Notes under the pieces: generated by a model
Told to the model about the DNA's origin: nothing
Seen by the model: only the letters and a program-made list of their open reading frames with translations
Databases searched by the model: none
Part shown: positions 45,801 through 59,721 of the stretch, piece after piece
Position numbering within the stretch: the first letter of the stretch is position 1
Layout: each line of letters begins with the position of its first letter
Source: Naematelia aurantialba
Lineage: Eukaryota > Basidiomycota > Tremellomycetes > Tremellales > Naemateliaceae
Assembly (NCBI GenBank): GCA_021527695.1
Contig: JAKFAO010000005.1
Span: forward strand, 868,001 to 932,000
Length of the DNA stretch: 64,000 nucleotides
Direction: 5' to 3'
Program-made: the position numbers and the translations under genes

Positions 45801-48019
45801 AGAGTCGGCGATCTGCGAAGGCGGCTGGCGCCAAACGGCAAAGGCAACATACTTGACCGAACCGCTGTACACCATGAATGCCGTTGCGAGCGTGGTCTGG
45901 GCCTGGTCAGGCAGGAGCATCATGATACGGTGCGTGAGGTCGTCGTCGTCATCTTCACGGTCCCACCAAAACTTGCGGGTCTTGAGATACGCCGCAAGGT
46001 AGTCGGCGAGGGTCGACTCGGCGCCCGGCTGGTCGAAGTGGAACTTCAGATCCTCATCGCCATCGACGCCCAGCACCCTGACGTGGGAATCCGTAGATCG
46101 AGGCACATACTGCACCACCGGATCCACGTCTGCGGGCCACTCCTTGCCCTGCAAAAAGTCCGCGATGATCTGGAGCTTCAGGTCGGTCTGCGACTTGCTC
46201 CGCTTGGGCTCGGCCGGCGTAGTCTTGCGCATGAACAGCTGGTACTCGTCCATAGCCACCGTGGCCACCGCATCAGCACCCAGCACTTTGCGCAATGTTG
46301 CCGCCGAATCGGTGAACAGCGCGCGGTCCATCTCCAGAGCGTGTAGCTTGGCACGTTTGCTGTCCTTGGGCGCCGTCTTGACGGCGACTTCGACGGGGGC
46401 AATCGCCGGTGCCGGGGACAATGACCGCGAAGTGGCCAAAGACTCGCGCCGTCCCGGCGTCGCGTCTAGCGGTTTTGGCTTGGCCTTCTTCTCCTGTTTC
46501 TTCTTCTCTGGCTCGGGCTTGGGTCGCTTGAGGTTGTCGGGCAACGTGGACCGCCGCAGGAATGCAATGCTCTGTTCGTACATGGATCCGTACCGTTTGG
46601 CCATGATTTCAGATTGCTGCGCGTTAGCTCGCATAACTACGACAAGCTCACCAATGTAGACAGCTGATACACTAGCATGTTGGCGAGATTGAGTAGAATG
46701 TCGCGTTCGCGGCGGTCGAATGTGTCTCGAGGTTGTTTATGGAGAATGCTGATCATGCCGAACGTTATTTTGCCGTCGTTTGAGCCGTTCGAGGTATAGA
46801 TGAGTGGTGCAGCCGCGTAAAACTGCCATTCAGCGAGACTCTCCTGATGCGTACACGTACCTTGATATCGGCTTTTTGCCGGTTGGGCATCTTGCTAAAG
46901 CGCCAATCCTTGCTCGCGTCCGCGATCAGAAACACTCGCTCCTCTTGTGCCCTGACCATAACATGCGCTGCGGCGGTCGAGTCAGTAGCGCCGATCCAAG
47001 GGGGGTCTGTGCCGGCAAAGTGTGCAGCATCGGAAAGGTACGACTGCGGCTCGTCGCCCCGAAGGATCGTGACCATGGCATACTCGGTTTGGAAGATCTG
47101 TCATCAGCGAAATCCGTCCATTGGGGCGGCTCACCTGTTTGGCCAGTTCAGCATACTTGCGCATGACCGCGATACGCTCTCCCTCTTCCGCATCGTTCTC
47201 GACGAGGCCCAGCGTCCGGATCGCCTTGTTGCGCTTGATCAACGTGGCCTTGGCCGGCATAGGTCCCCGAAGCCATCCCTCTTGCTCGTACAGGTGCCGC
47301 AGCCGTGCACGCTCCTCGTCGCCCGTGCGGTCGTCGCCGTCCTCTGTTGCTCGAGGACGCGGCATCCGCATCGCCTGGGCAATGTTAAATGTCATGGGGG
47401 TTGCGGATGGCCCGGCCTGCGGGTCCGCCGCCCCACCGCCACCGTTCCGATCTTCGCGATATGTCTGCAGAGGCTGGTTTGAGGTGCTGATAGGATCAGA
47501 AGGGAGAGCGAGCTCGCCATTGAATTGCGATTCGCCAAACTGCGAGTTGTGCACGGGAGGCTCGGGGCGTGGCGCAAAGAATACAAATGGGTTGGCTGGT
47601 TTCTGCGTTGTGGGTGAGTGGTCCGAGTGATGCCGCGAGCTCGCATGCTGTAGACGCATGGTGGGATCGTCTCCTTCGACGACGAAATCCGCAGAGTGGA
47701 CGAGCCGGGACGACGAACGACTCGGTGTTGGCGGCGGCCTCGAGGGCGATGGGATAGGGATAGGGGGTGAGGTATGGCGGGGACTTGGAACTTGTGACGA
47801 GGAGCTGGAAACGCCTGTCGATGACGGGACCGAGTCGGGTATAGGAGGGCGTGGCGTGTGGGTATCCCGGTCCAGCCCATAGCTGTAGAGTCGTTGTCAG
47901 CATGCATCGTGTGAGGATTGGCACGGGTCGCGGTCCACTCACTCTGCGAGGGCGATCGCCCACTCGTGGTCTGTCACTGGGGCACGCTCAAAGACCGGAA
48001 TTTGATCCGTGGGGTACAT
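42850..48019 (-). CDS. Hybrid histidine kinase with GAF, His-rich linker and receiver domain
   Basis: Cytosolic-looking two-component sensor, about 1,500 aa, ten exons: 48019-47943, 47882-47135, 47097-46861, 46822-46652, 46616-45682, 45646-45200, 45165-45051, 45015-43461, 43270-43122, 42952-42850. A GAF-like domain spans exons 3-4 (IFQTEYAMVTILRGD to LLNLANMLVYQLSTL). The phospho-His box is HELRTPLHQILAITQLL (exon 6). ATPase boxes: N KALSKILSNAYKF, G1 VDNGHGMD, G2 GSGLSVHLAYSIIDLMGG. A degenerate receiver-like segment (KVALAGFYGSERL to PSILRETLLPHH) precedes a His-rich linker. The receiver has KVLVVEDNMVNRKI, LDINMPRMDG, IIAVTAL and HTKPC. The exon 8 to 9 join is out of phase by one base (see findings). 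No clear transmembrane sensor. ATG 48019 is the first in frame but not certain. Confidence 0.9.
43001..43115. repeat. GTTGCA-based tandem repeat in the last histidine kinase intron
   Basis: Repeated AAGTTGCAAGTTGCAGATTGCAAGTGC-like units fill most of the intron between 43121 and 42953. About three imperfect copies of a 35-40 base unit, each built from 6-7 base GTTGCA(A) words. Confidence 0.85.
43322..43410. repeat. GGTCGGTGTGCAGGAAGGCTC repeat in a histidine kinase intron
   Basis: Two long copies (about 36 bases) plus partial copies of a CGGTGTGCAGGAAGG/CGGTGTACAGGCAGG unit, all inside the 190-base intron that interrupts the receiver domain. Confidence 0.85.
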
Positions 48020-48952
48020 GGTGGATCGATGCCGCGACGGCCGGAACACAGACAGCGAGTTCTCTCGACAGAACTGTGCAAGAGAACGTTTAGAAAGGCC
48101 TTCAAAGGCTTCCACTAAGAGGTCCCATCCAAAGGCCAAGTAGAGAGATCTCGCCCGGCTTCCGGGACCAACCTTATATTATCCTTTCAACTCGAGCCGT
48201 CGCCAACGCCTTCCAAGCTGATCAATTGCGAGTCCAAAGGTTCTCTCGAGTCAAAGGTTTCTCCTCACCTCGGTGCCGAGGACGACGAGGCCAAGGTAGA
48301 GCCAGCGTCCAGAGCCACAAGAGGGTTTCGAGGCGAAAGTGTCGAATGCAAAAAGAGGGCAAAAGAAAGTCGAGCAAAAGGCGCGGATCTGGGCGGAGCA
48401 TCCGTCGTTCAGGGAGCAGCAGTCGTAGCTCTTGTCCGTGTGTCCCTCGTCCTGCTTCCTGGTCTCACTCTCGAGCTGTCCCCCCCCCCCCTCGGAGAAA
48501 TATCCTGGTCGGCGTATATGCATTTTAATTGCACTTGCGACGCCCCCACCAGCAGCCACGGGGGCTCACGCAACGTGTGCCAGGCGGACAGCCAGTACAT
48601 GCTAGCAGCGTCCACAGGGCGGGAAGCTCTGGCAAGGGAGATCGATCGACCAGGAAGAGAAGTTCCTTCAGGCAGCAGCGGCGCTACAGCAAACGAGTGC
48701 ACCCACACGCTGCATACACTCGCTGTATCGACATGCACAGCCTGACGAGAAGCGTGATGCAGCTGACCCATGCATAGATGATCCATGCATAGCTGCATAG
48801 ATGATCCCTGCATAGCTGCATAGATGTATAGTAGCACAAGCTGAATGGCAGCCGCCGAAAGGCCGAAATTCGGGTGTCGTACCCGAATGATTTTCTGAAT
48901 TTCCAGTCGGACGACATTTGCTCGTCCATCACGCATTCGACCATTCGACACC
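48020..48952. promoter_or_regulatory. Histidine kinase-LYS12 divergent region
   Basis: 933 bases between divergent ATGs. An open stretch continues about 120 bases upstream of the kinase ATG on the minus strand without an AUG, so a further 5' exon is possible. A C-tract of ten bases lies near 48481. A GCATAGATGATCCATGCATAGCT repeat sits at 48769-48835. I did not see a TGACTCA general-control site. Confidence 0.4.
48769..48835. repeat. CATAGATGATCC direct repeats upstream of LYS12
   Basis: Two and a half copies of a roughly 29-base unit (CATGCATAGATGATCCATGCATAGCTG), about 120-180 bases before the LYS12 ATG. Each unit carries a CATGCAT-type palindrome. Confidence 0.75.
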
Positions 48953-51762
<2,810 letters not shown>

Positions 51763-54700
51763 CTACAGCTCGCGGATCCGCAACGCAAGGTTCACCATGA
51801 TACTAGCCACCAGCGCAAGTGTGAGCACGGTCGGACCCCACGCGTCGTGGTACTCGATCGCTCGGCGCTTCGCCATCGCCCGCTGGCGGTACACGAGCAT
51901 CCCGCCCGCCCATACGATCGACACGAGCGCCGTGATGGTGAACATGCCGGCTGAGAAGAGCCCGACTTGGTCGTCCACGCCCACAAAGTTGATGAGTGTG
52001 ATGGCCACGGCGCCGAGGATGACGGAGAAGTGCATCCACTGCAACGCGTCAGCTCGGACAGATCGCAAGAGCCATACGAGGAGGCAAAGAAGAAGGCAAG
52101 TTTTGAAAAAGAAGAAAAGAAGAGAAGTGAAAAGAAGAACAAGAAACAACAAAGAGGAAGAACGCATCGACCGATACACCGCTGAAACAGAATGCGGACG
52201 AGGCTGAGGCTCACGTAGAAACGACGTTGAAAGTATCATTGTGGGCAAGTGGACATGACATGAGACCGATGTCAACCAACCGACATACCTTGAGAAACGT
52301 CCGTTCGGCAGCAAAGATAACTTTGGGCTCGACGCGCACTGGGATCGCGATCATCTTCCCTGGCGGCGCATGGAAGGTCCGAATGAACTCGTTCCGAGGC
52401 TGCTCCTCCTCTCCCTCGCCTTCACCCTCGTGTTCCTCCTCGTCATCGTCGTGCTCCCCGCTGTGCTCCCCGTCCTGGCGCTTCTGCGCCTCGCTATTCA
52501 GCTTGGCTATGCTCTTATCATCCAGCAGCGACAGGTTCGTGTCAAATCGGTCACTCGGGGCCAGAGGGTCGATACGCAATGGCGGGTCGTATTTCCCCTT
52601 TGGACCCCGAGGCGGCTGCGCCTTACTTGGTGGCAGCGAGGGATTGCCTGACGAGCCGGCGTTGGCAGCTGCCTCGTCGCGCAGCTTTTGTTCACGAAAG
52701 TCTCGCGCGGCCCGAGCCTGTGCCGCAGCATCGGGAGGCAGGCGCAGGTGCTGGTCCTCGTTGTTGGCAGCTTCGACCAGGTACTCTTCGTCATCCTCGC
52801 CCTCTGAGACTGGCTCGTGATAACTCCCTCCCGAATGTCCAGGCGAGTGCACGGCAGACGTCGTGGCTGTCGACGCTGCATGTGATGCAGGCCGCTCAAT
52901 GAGGACGCGAGACCGCGCCGTGATGGGTTTCCGAATATCCATTTCCATCTGCGGCAGCCAGAACGGGACGAGGTCGACACGATCACCTAAAAGGGACGCG
53001 CAGCCATGGATGAATTTCGAGAACTTGGGCACGGCCTCGACGAGGTGGCTGTTGATCAGGTCGCGGATCCACTCCGGCGGCTCCTCGCCGACCTTTGTGG
53101 CTAGCTTGACCTCGAGCACGCCGTAGGGGAACAACTCCTTCTCGCTCGCAGGGACGGTGGGGAACGGGTGGTCGAGACCAAAGTCTGTTCTGCGCCAATT
53201 GCCATGTGTGCGGTCCACGCCGTCAAAGTTGTCCTCGCGCACCATGCTGAGTTCGGTGTCAAGCGAAATGCGCACCGTGGCATTTCCAGGGAGCTGGAAT
53301 GCCGTCCGGTTGTAAAAAGTACGCATGACTGGCCAAAAGTCAGTAGAGCATCCTGGACCGATGCGGCAGGGACATACCTGGCCGGAGCTTGCGGGTGATG
53401 ACCGCGTATTGAATCTCACTGGCGAGCTGTTTGACGTTCTCAATCTCCTTGGCAGTCTTCTTGCCCTTTGCCACCAGAGCGTCGAGCTCGGCGTCCATCG
53501 TATACCGACCAGCCAAGAAATCATTGACTTTGTCCTCATCAATCCGGAACCGCTCTTTGACTGATTTCTCTCCTGTCCAATCCTCGCGATGCGTCTTGCG
53601 CTCCACAAAGATCTACCGTCAGACAGCGCAATCGTCACCAACTCACATTTCTTACATCGACATCGCCGTACCACCGGATACGGATAGCCTCTGCTCCTTC
53701 CGTCTTCTCCAGTCGGCCAAGATACAGCTCGAGGTCCTCGTTGTCAAAGTAGATGGACGTAATGGCCGAATCTTTGATCTCGAATTCTTTCTTCGTGTCA
53801 AACACTGCAGGTCAGTGACGTCGCAGGAGATCAACGTACCCATGACGGGCAGGTGCCGCATGATGGCCAATTTGAGCGGGACGATATTATCGTCGTGCAC
53901 CTGTGGCCTTCAGCTGCGGAGCTCACCTCGCATTTTCAGACTCACCCAGTACTTGGTCGTGCTCCGTACGAAAGCATTTTGCGACCCACCGGCGGACGAG
54001 TCGCCCTCGGCTGGGTGGCCGCGAGTGCGGACCTTGTCAAACAGGGCAGAAAGCTTGACGACCAGGTGGTCGTAATTGATGCGATGCAAGGGGTGTTTCA
54101 GTAGGAGATCCTTGTTGAACGTCTGCTTGAGAGACCAGCCGGTGAGTTTCTGCCGTCGTCAGCGCCGGCGCATCCCTCCATGTTTGTCACCCACATCGTG
54201 CTTCTTGACAATCTTGATGAACCCTGTGAAATTGAGTTTTGTGAACAAGGCGAGGTCGTGCACATCGGCCACGAGGCTCGCGACGGCTTCCTCGTATTCT
54301 CTGAATTCGTCTTCGATGGCATTAGCACTCAGGATCGACCGGTCGTCGGCTGGGACATCGAGGTCGTCGTCATCGTCGCTGCCGGCGTCGTCGTCGTGGT
54401 GGTCGCGCACGCTTCGCTCAACATCGCCCGGGGTGGGATGCTCGTCCTGCGCCTTGGCGCGGGCAATGAGCGCGGCGACCTCGCTGATGAGCGTGCCGAC
54501 CTGGCGCTCAATCTCGGCCGACTTGTCCGCCTGGAACCGCTCGCATTTGGTGAGCTCGTCGTCGAGCGTGCGCACAAAGTCCGCCTCGGCTGCGTCGTTC
54601 CATGGCAGGTTGCCCTTGATCTGCTTCTTGAGGGCCCCGTAGGCAATGTAGTAGTCGGCCCACTCGGCATACCGCGAGTCCTGCCAGGCGTCAGTGATGC

Positions 54701-54772
54701 CAGCCACGAGGTATCAGATGCGGATGGGTGCCGCGGAAGGAGACTCACCTTGATCCGCCTGCCGAACTTCAT
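51763..54772 (-). CDS. VTC4: Vtc4 polyphosphate polymerase (SPX, polymerase tunnel, membrane domain)
   Basis: Catalytic subunit of the vacuolar transporter chaperone complex, making polyphosphate from ATP and passing it into vacuole or acidocalcisome. Exons 54772-54749, 54680-54195, 54149-53946, 53900-53840, 53804-53647, 53612-53378, 53328-52289, 52038-51763 give 827 aa. SPX domain: [34 protein letters not shown] start, [14 protein letters not shown], KPxxRINYD-like basic site that reads inositol pyrophosphates. The polymerase TTM tunnel shows [36 protein letters not shown] and [10 protein letters not shown] linker of about 200 residues, rich in acidic and Ser residues, leads to three C-terminal helices ([56 protein letters not shown]). 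Catalytic Lys/Arg/Glu motifs argue for Vtc4 over Vtc2/3. Confidence 0.94.
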
Positions 54773-55885
54773 CGTCCGCAGTAAATGGAGGGGCGAGCAA
54801 GGACGTCAAGCACAGAGGGAACGACGGGGCGAATGGTGAAGGAGGAGTTGGACCGAGGGAACGACTGGCGAGAATGATCAAGGAAGAATTTGACCGAGGG
54901 AAGGAGTGACGAGAGAACGATCGAGGAAGAAGAGCCTGGAGCAGCTTCGATCGTTTGAGAGGTCGGGGACGAGGTCTAGTGAATGTGGCTGCCTGGCGTG
55001 GAGTGGGAGCTATCGCGCTCGAGTGGGACGATATCGGAACACAGGGGTGGCCCGTTCGTCGACGTGGGATACACAGAGACGGATGAGGTTGGGAGGGGAG
55101 AGGGGGGGATCCGTCGCTGGAAATGGATACCAGGTGCCAGTTTCCGCGAGGCAGGACGCTTAATTGCCAGACCAGAGACCAGACACGTGGGACGGCACCA
55201 CACCCCGACCAATGACAATGCTCTTCCGCAAATTTCCTTGCTGGACGGGACGGGTCGGTAGAGCAGAGTCTTGCTACGTTTCTACTCAGTTTCCACGGGT
55301 TGCACCGCCGGTGCAGCTGGAGCAGCAGTAGCAAATTGGCAGATTGGAAGATGGAGCTGAAGAAAGAGTGTAGGTTGATCGTGGTCGTGTGACCAGTGAC
55401 GGTGATCAAAAGAAGCAAGAGTGGCGACAATCAGTTTGTGGGAGGGTGGTGTGGTGTGTGGTGGGTGTGTGTACACACGGATTGGCCGGTAGCAGACGTT
55501 GTCAAGCGTCGTCGTCACTGTCGCCGTCGCTCTCCTCGTCGCTGTGGAGCACTAGACCTATGGTACAGAACTCATCCTACGACTGTATCAGCCGCTGGTT
55601 GGACAACTTTTACGAACGTGCTTGAACTCGTCACTCGTCACCCAGGCACGACAGCCGCAGAACCCTGGATGTTTATTTGGCCACTGCCAACTGGGATGGC
55701 TGCTGCTACTGCTATCCTACCGACTATTGCTGGTGCACTGCTGCTGCTACTGCTTTGCACTGCTACTGCTATGCATCCACCTGCACATGCGCAAACCATG
55801 CATCACAACGACCTTTTACCACTGTACAAGTCACGAGGGCTCGTCGGTACCAGAGACACGGGGCCATGCATCGTCGACAAGCAGC
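54773..55885. promoter_or_regulatory. VTC4 upstream region and G-beta 3' region
   Basis: 1.1 kb between two minus-strand genes. It carries CACGTGGG at 55194-55201 and GT-rich (GTGTGTGG) and CTGCTACTGCT runs. Open frames such as the Leu/Cys-rich one near 55622-55915 look like products of these simple repeats and are not annotated. Confidence 0.4.
55194..55201 (+). promoter_or_regulatory. CACGTGGG, phosphate-regulator-type site
   Basis: Lies about 420 bases upstream of the VTC4 ATG. CACGTGGG is the high-affinity Pho4 site in yeast, and VTC genes belong to the PHO regulon in yeasts including Cryptococcus. Binding here is inferred. Confidence 0.5.
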
Positions 55886-57532
55886 TCACGACCATACCTG
55901 GGAGGTTTTAGCTGAAGCACAGGCAGCGAAAAAGACAGCGGCATCGTCGATATCCTAGGACGAAGGCAAGAAAGGCAGAGGCGGGGGAGAGAGGGAGAGG
56001 GGAAAGTGAGACCAACTCACCTTCAATAAGCTGTCCCAGCTCCCCGTGCACAGTGCAATCCCATCTCCCGACACACCCAAGCAACTGATCCGATTATCGT
56101 GTCCCGACAACACGCCGATACGCTCCCCCTTGAGCGTGTCCCAGACATTCACATTGTAGTCGTCGTAACCTGCAAACAAGACACGGCCAGACGCCGAGAA
56201 CGCGACCGACGTGATCCCGCACAAGATATTGTCGTGGGCGTACGTGTTGAGCTCGCGGTCGGCGCGCAGGTCAAAGAGCTTGCATGAGGCGTCGTCCGAG
56301 CCTGTCCCAAATGCGTCGCCGTTGGGGAAGAACCTGGCACGATCGTCAGCACTATACTACCAACTGCACTGCACACTGCCAACTGCACACCGCCAACTGC
56401 GACATGTCACTGCGCATTACACGCCGCGCCACGCCGCTGCGCTGCAATACACTTGATCGACTCACTGAACCGCGTTGATGTCCGACTCGTGGCCGGTAAA
56501 GGTCTGCACGGCCTTGCCCGTGCGGATATCCCAGACTTTGGCCGTGGCGTCACACGCGCCCGACACGAACACGTTTGCGTTAGGTGCGAGGGAGATGCTG
56601 CGTCCATCAGCGTGCGTTGCGACTGGCGGAGGCGCATTGTATTGCAGGTTTGGAGAGTGGAGCATGCCTTGCAATTTGAGGACAAGGCAACATGCTGTGC
56701 ACTATGGGAGGGGAACGCGCCTCGCAAATCTGAGGGGAGGGGAACATGCTTGCAGGTCTAAGAGGAGGGAACATGCTTGCAGGCCTGACAAGGACGCACC
56801 TCATGACGTCCCCAGTATGGTCATTAAACTCCATGGTGCGGACGCCGAGCTCGACATCCCACAACATGCACGTCATATCGCCCGAGCTGGTGACAATCTG
56901 CCGATCGCTCATGAACCTGCAGCAGCTGAGGTACCCCGAGTGTGCGCTGAGTTCGCGCGCGACCTTTGCCTGGCTGGCGGTGCCGCCCGGCCCCGCCCCG
57001 CGCAACGAGTAGACGGAGCATATGTTGTCCAGCCCACCGCAGGCGACGTAGTTGCCAGACGGCGCGTACGCACACGTCATGACCCACGACGAGCGGAGCG
57101 GGATCGCATGCACCTTGTTGGTCGTGTATGCGTCCCATACGATCAGTTTGCCGTCCTGCGAAGCCGAGACGATATGCCGCTTGTCCGCTGCCCAATGCAG
57201 CGCATAGATCTTGGCCAGGTGGCCTTTGAGCGTACGCCGTGGCTTCATCGTCATCCGAGGTAGCGGGGGGATATCATTGGCCATCGCCCGGACTATAGAT
57301 CAGGTCAGAAAACGCACACACATGCGACTCGGACACGATGACACTCGAACACGACGACTCGGAATCTCAAATACACGCCGACGCCGACGCTCAAACCCCA
57401 CCGCAGAGGGACACCCGAAGACTCACGACTCGTATCTGCTGTTTGCTCTCTCGCTGCTCGGATTTTGTCCTTGAGCCCGTCCGCCTCTCTCCGCGCCGCT
57501 GAGATCTTTTCCTGTATTTCCGCTTGTGACAT
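55886..57532 (-). CDS. GPB1: Heterotrimeric G-protein beta subunit
   Basis: Beta subunit of the pheromone/nutrient-sensing G protein at the plasma membrane. Exons 57532-57427, 57292-56800, 56597-56466, 56333-56021, 55897-55886 give 351 aa, the normal size. The N-terminal coiled coil is [21 protein letters not shown]. Seven WD repeats follow, for example [76 protein letters not shown] and [22 protein letters not shown]. The last exon is only 12 nt and completes [10 protein letters not shown], the usual G-beta terminus, which strongly supports the remote acceptor at 55898. Unlike Gib2/RACK1-type proteins it has the G-gamma-binding coiled coil. Confidence 0.94.
56740..56783. repeat. 17-bp direct repeat in G-beta intron 2
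   Basis: GGGAACATGCTTGCAGG at 56740-56756 and 56767-56783, 27-base period. A third degenerate copy (GGGAACGCGCCTCGCAA) begins near 56711. All lie within the intron 56799-56598. Confidence 0.9.
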
Positions 57533-59721
57533 GCTGGTGGGAGATGCGGATGCGGAAGGGAAAGGGAGTGATGTGACGAGTGGTCGCTAGCACGCCAACA
57601 GAGCCCAAGAGTGCTAGTTGAGATGGAAAGGGTGTAAGTCAAGTGGTCCGAGTGACCAGTGGTCGCTGTTGTCCGACTGGAAGGATGGGTCCTAAGTAAC
57701 AGCCGTGATGAGTCAATCGGAAGGTATGCACTCGACGAGGTCGATGTCGGGCGACGGGCGACGGCGACGGGCGAGTCGGACCGTGAGTCAGGCAGGGGAA
57801 GGGGAGTAAAAAGGTCGACCAGGTAGAGAAGTCGCTCGACAGAAAGCGAATCTGGAAGAGGAGAGACAACTGGTGGGAGGGAACAGCGTCAATAGGGTGG
57901 ACGCAACGCTCAAGCCAGCTCACGAGAATTGGTCAGATGGAGGGGTTTGTATCCGAGGACCCAGTGCCGCCAGGGTCCGAGCGCAAAGGCGAGAGCTCGA
58001 CGAGCTGGTGATGCCTTTGTGGCGGAGTGAGGAGTGAGGGGTGAGGGGTGCGGGCTGCGGGCGAGTGGTGATTCCCTCGAGTGGTGGTGGTGTGGTGTGG
58101 TGTTGGTAGCTTCAACGTGGTGTGGAACGGAGATGAGTCGAAGGACCGAGTTGGGCAAGGTGTCAGGGAGTGGTATTGACCTGCAGGCGGAGGGGGAGGA
58201 GGAGGAAGAGAAAGGGAGGAGGGAGGAAGGAGGAGGAAGGAGGAAGGAGAGGGAAGGGAGTGCAAGGGAGGTGCCAAAGGAGGCAGAAGCAGACCGTAAA
58301 GGGTAGGAAAGGAAGTGATTCCATCAGCCCGAGCTCGGCGCGGTCCATAGAGGATCTAGATCACTTACTGGGCGGGACTGGTCACCGTGGTCGTCTTTCC
58401 TACTCGTATCCAAATATCCAAGACGGTGTCTGAGCGTCCTTTCACGACGTGATCCTCACGAGGTACTCCTCACGAGGTACTCCTTCACTAAGTGCTCGTT
58501 CCGTCGAGGCGGGTCGCCGGGTCGCCGAGGTCGTCTGGGACCGGGAAGAGGACGGGCAAAGGGAATGAGCAAGGGGCCGGAGAGCGGAGGCGTGTCCGGG
58601 CGCAATCACAATCTGATATACGAGTACAAACAATGTACCGCGCAAGGCAAGGTATCAGTCGCCGTGATCGTTTGAGCTTGCGTTGACTGGTCTCTGAGTT
58701 CAGTGTGGGGAGACGGCGGGTAGGATGGTTGGTATGGATGGGATGAATGGGATAGATGGGATGGTGGGATGTGTCGATGGTGGGATGAGTCGATGGTCGC
58801 GATTTGCTCTCGTTCGAGTCTCGTCCAGGCTCCCGTCGAGGCACTAGTCGCTGACTTTCGCGTCCTCGTCTGTTGTCTGTCTCTCGCTCTTACGTGTCTC
58901 GTCTCGTCTCGTCTCTCGTCTCTCGTCTCTTGTTTGTAGCTCGTCGTCTCTCTTCTCTCGTCTGCAGCTCGTCGCCTGTCGCCTGTAGTCTGTCGCCTGT
59001 CGCCTGTAGTCTGTAGCCTGTAGTGGTAATCTGTAGTTGTAGTCTGTAGTGGTAGTGGTAGTCTGTCGACCGTCGCCTGTAGCTTGCAGTCCGTCCTGTC
59101 GTCCGTTTCGCCGGCACGCCGACCCACCGTCGCCTTGGCGTCGCCTGATTGCGTGTATCAAGTACGTCGGCCTGGCAAGTGAGACAACCCGTCACAGTCG
59201 TCGCGCTTTGTGTTTGTGTTTGTGTTTGGGTTGATGTTTGTCTTTCTGTTTCGTTCTGTCTCTGCTTCGCTTTCGCAAACACGATCCCACCTAGACACCT
59301 GTCTAGACGACACCCAGACACCAGACACCAGACACCAGACGGCAGACACCTGCACCCCGCTGACACTCACGCCTCACACGGCCTCAGGGCCACACACAGA
59401 GGTCGCATTGTCGTGTGGCTCATGTGGCTGTGGTGCTCGTGGCTCGGTCGCTCTGGTGCTTCACCACTCGCCAACCGGAAAAAGACGAGGACAAAAGCGC
59501 TCTCTAGGTTTGTTGTTCGTACCCCCATTCCGCACCCTGAGACAGACAATTACCACAGGCACGGCCAAGTCTCTGCTCAGTCGCCGAGCTCTTCGTACCC
59601 ATGCATGTAATACTATACAGTGGCTACAGAGTATCAGTATCCCTATCAAGAGCCATGTATCCATCAATGTACAAGAACCTCTCATTCTGTCGTACCCAGC
59701 ATCATACCTAGGCACCCGCAC
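57533..59721. promoter_or_regulatory. 2.2-kb G-beta upstream region, low complexity
   Basis: The longest gene-free stretch of the window. It holds GGAGGAAGGA purine runs (58195-58260), ATGGGATGG repeats (58715-58790), a TCGTCTC run (58895-58930), a long CTGTCGCCTGTAGT array (58970-59100) and CAGACACCAGACACC repeats (59295-59350). Both strands show only short, biased open frames; nothing resembles a protein family. Probably a long promoter or 5' UTR of the G-beta gene. Confidence 0.45.

Noticed and set aside
55622..55915. Hydrophobic Leu/Cys-rich open frame on plus
   Set aside because: It arises from CTGCTGCTACTGCT simple sequence in the VTC4-G-beta gap, with no family resemblance, no splice support and no coding bias.
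57533..59721. A hidden gene in the 2.2-kb gap
   Set aside because: Both strands were read; frames are short, repeat-derived and without recognisable motifs or phase-consistent introns.
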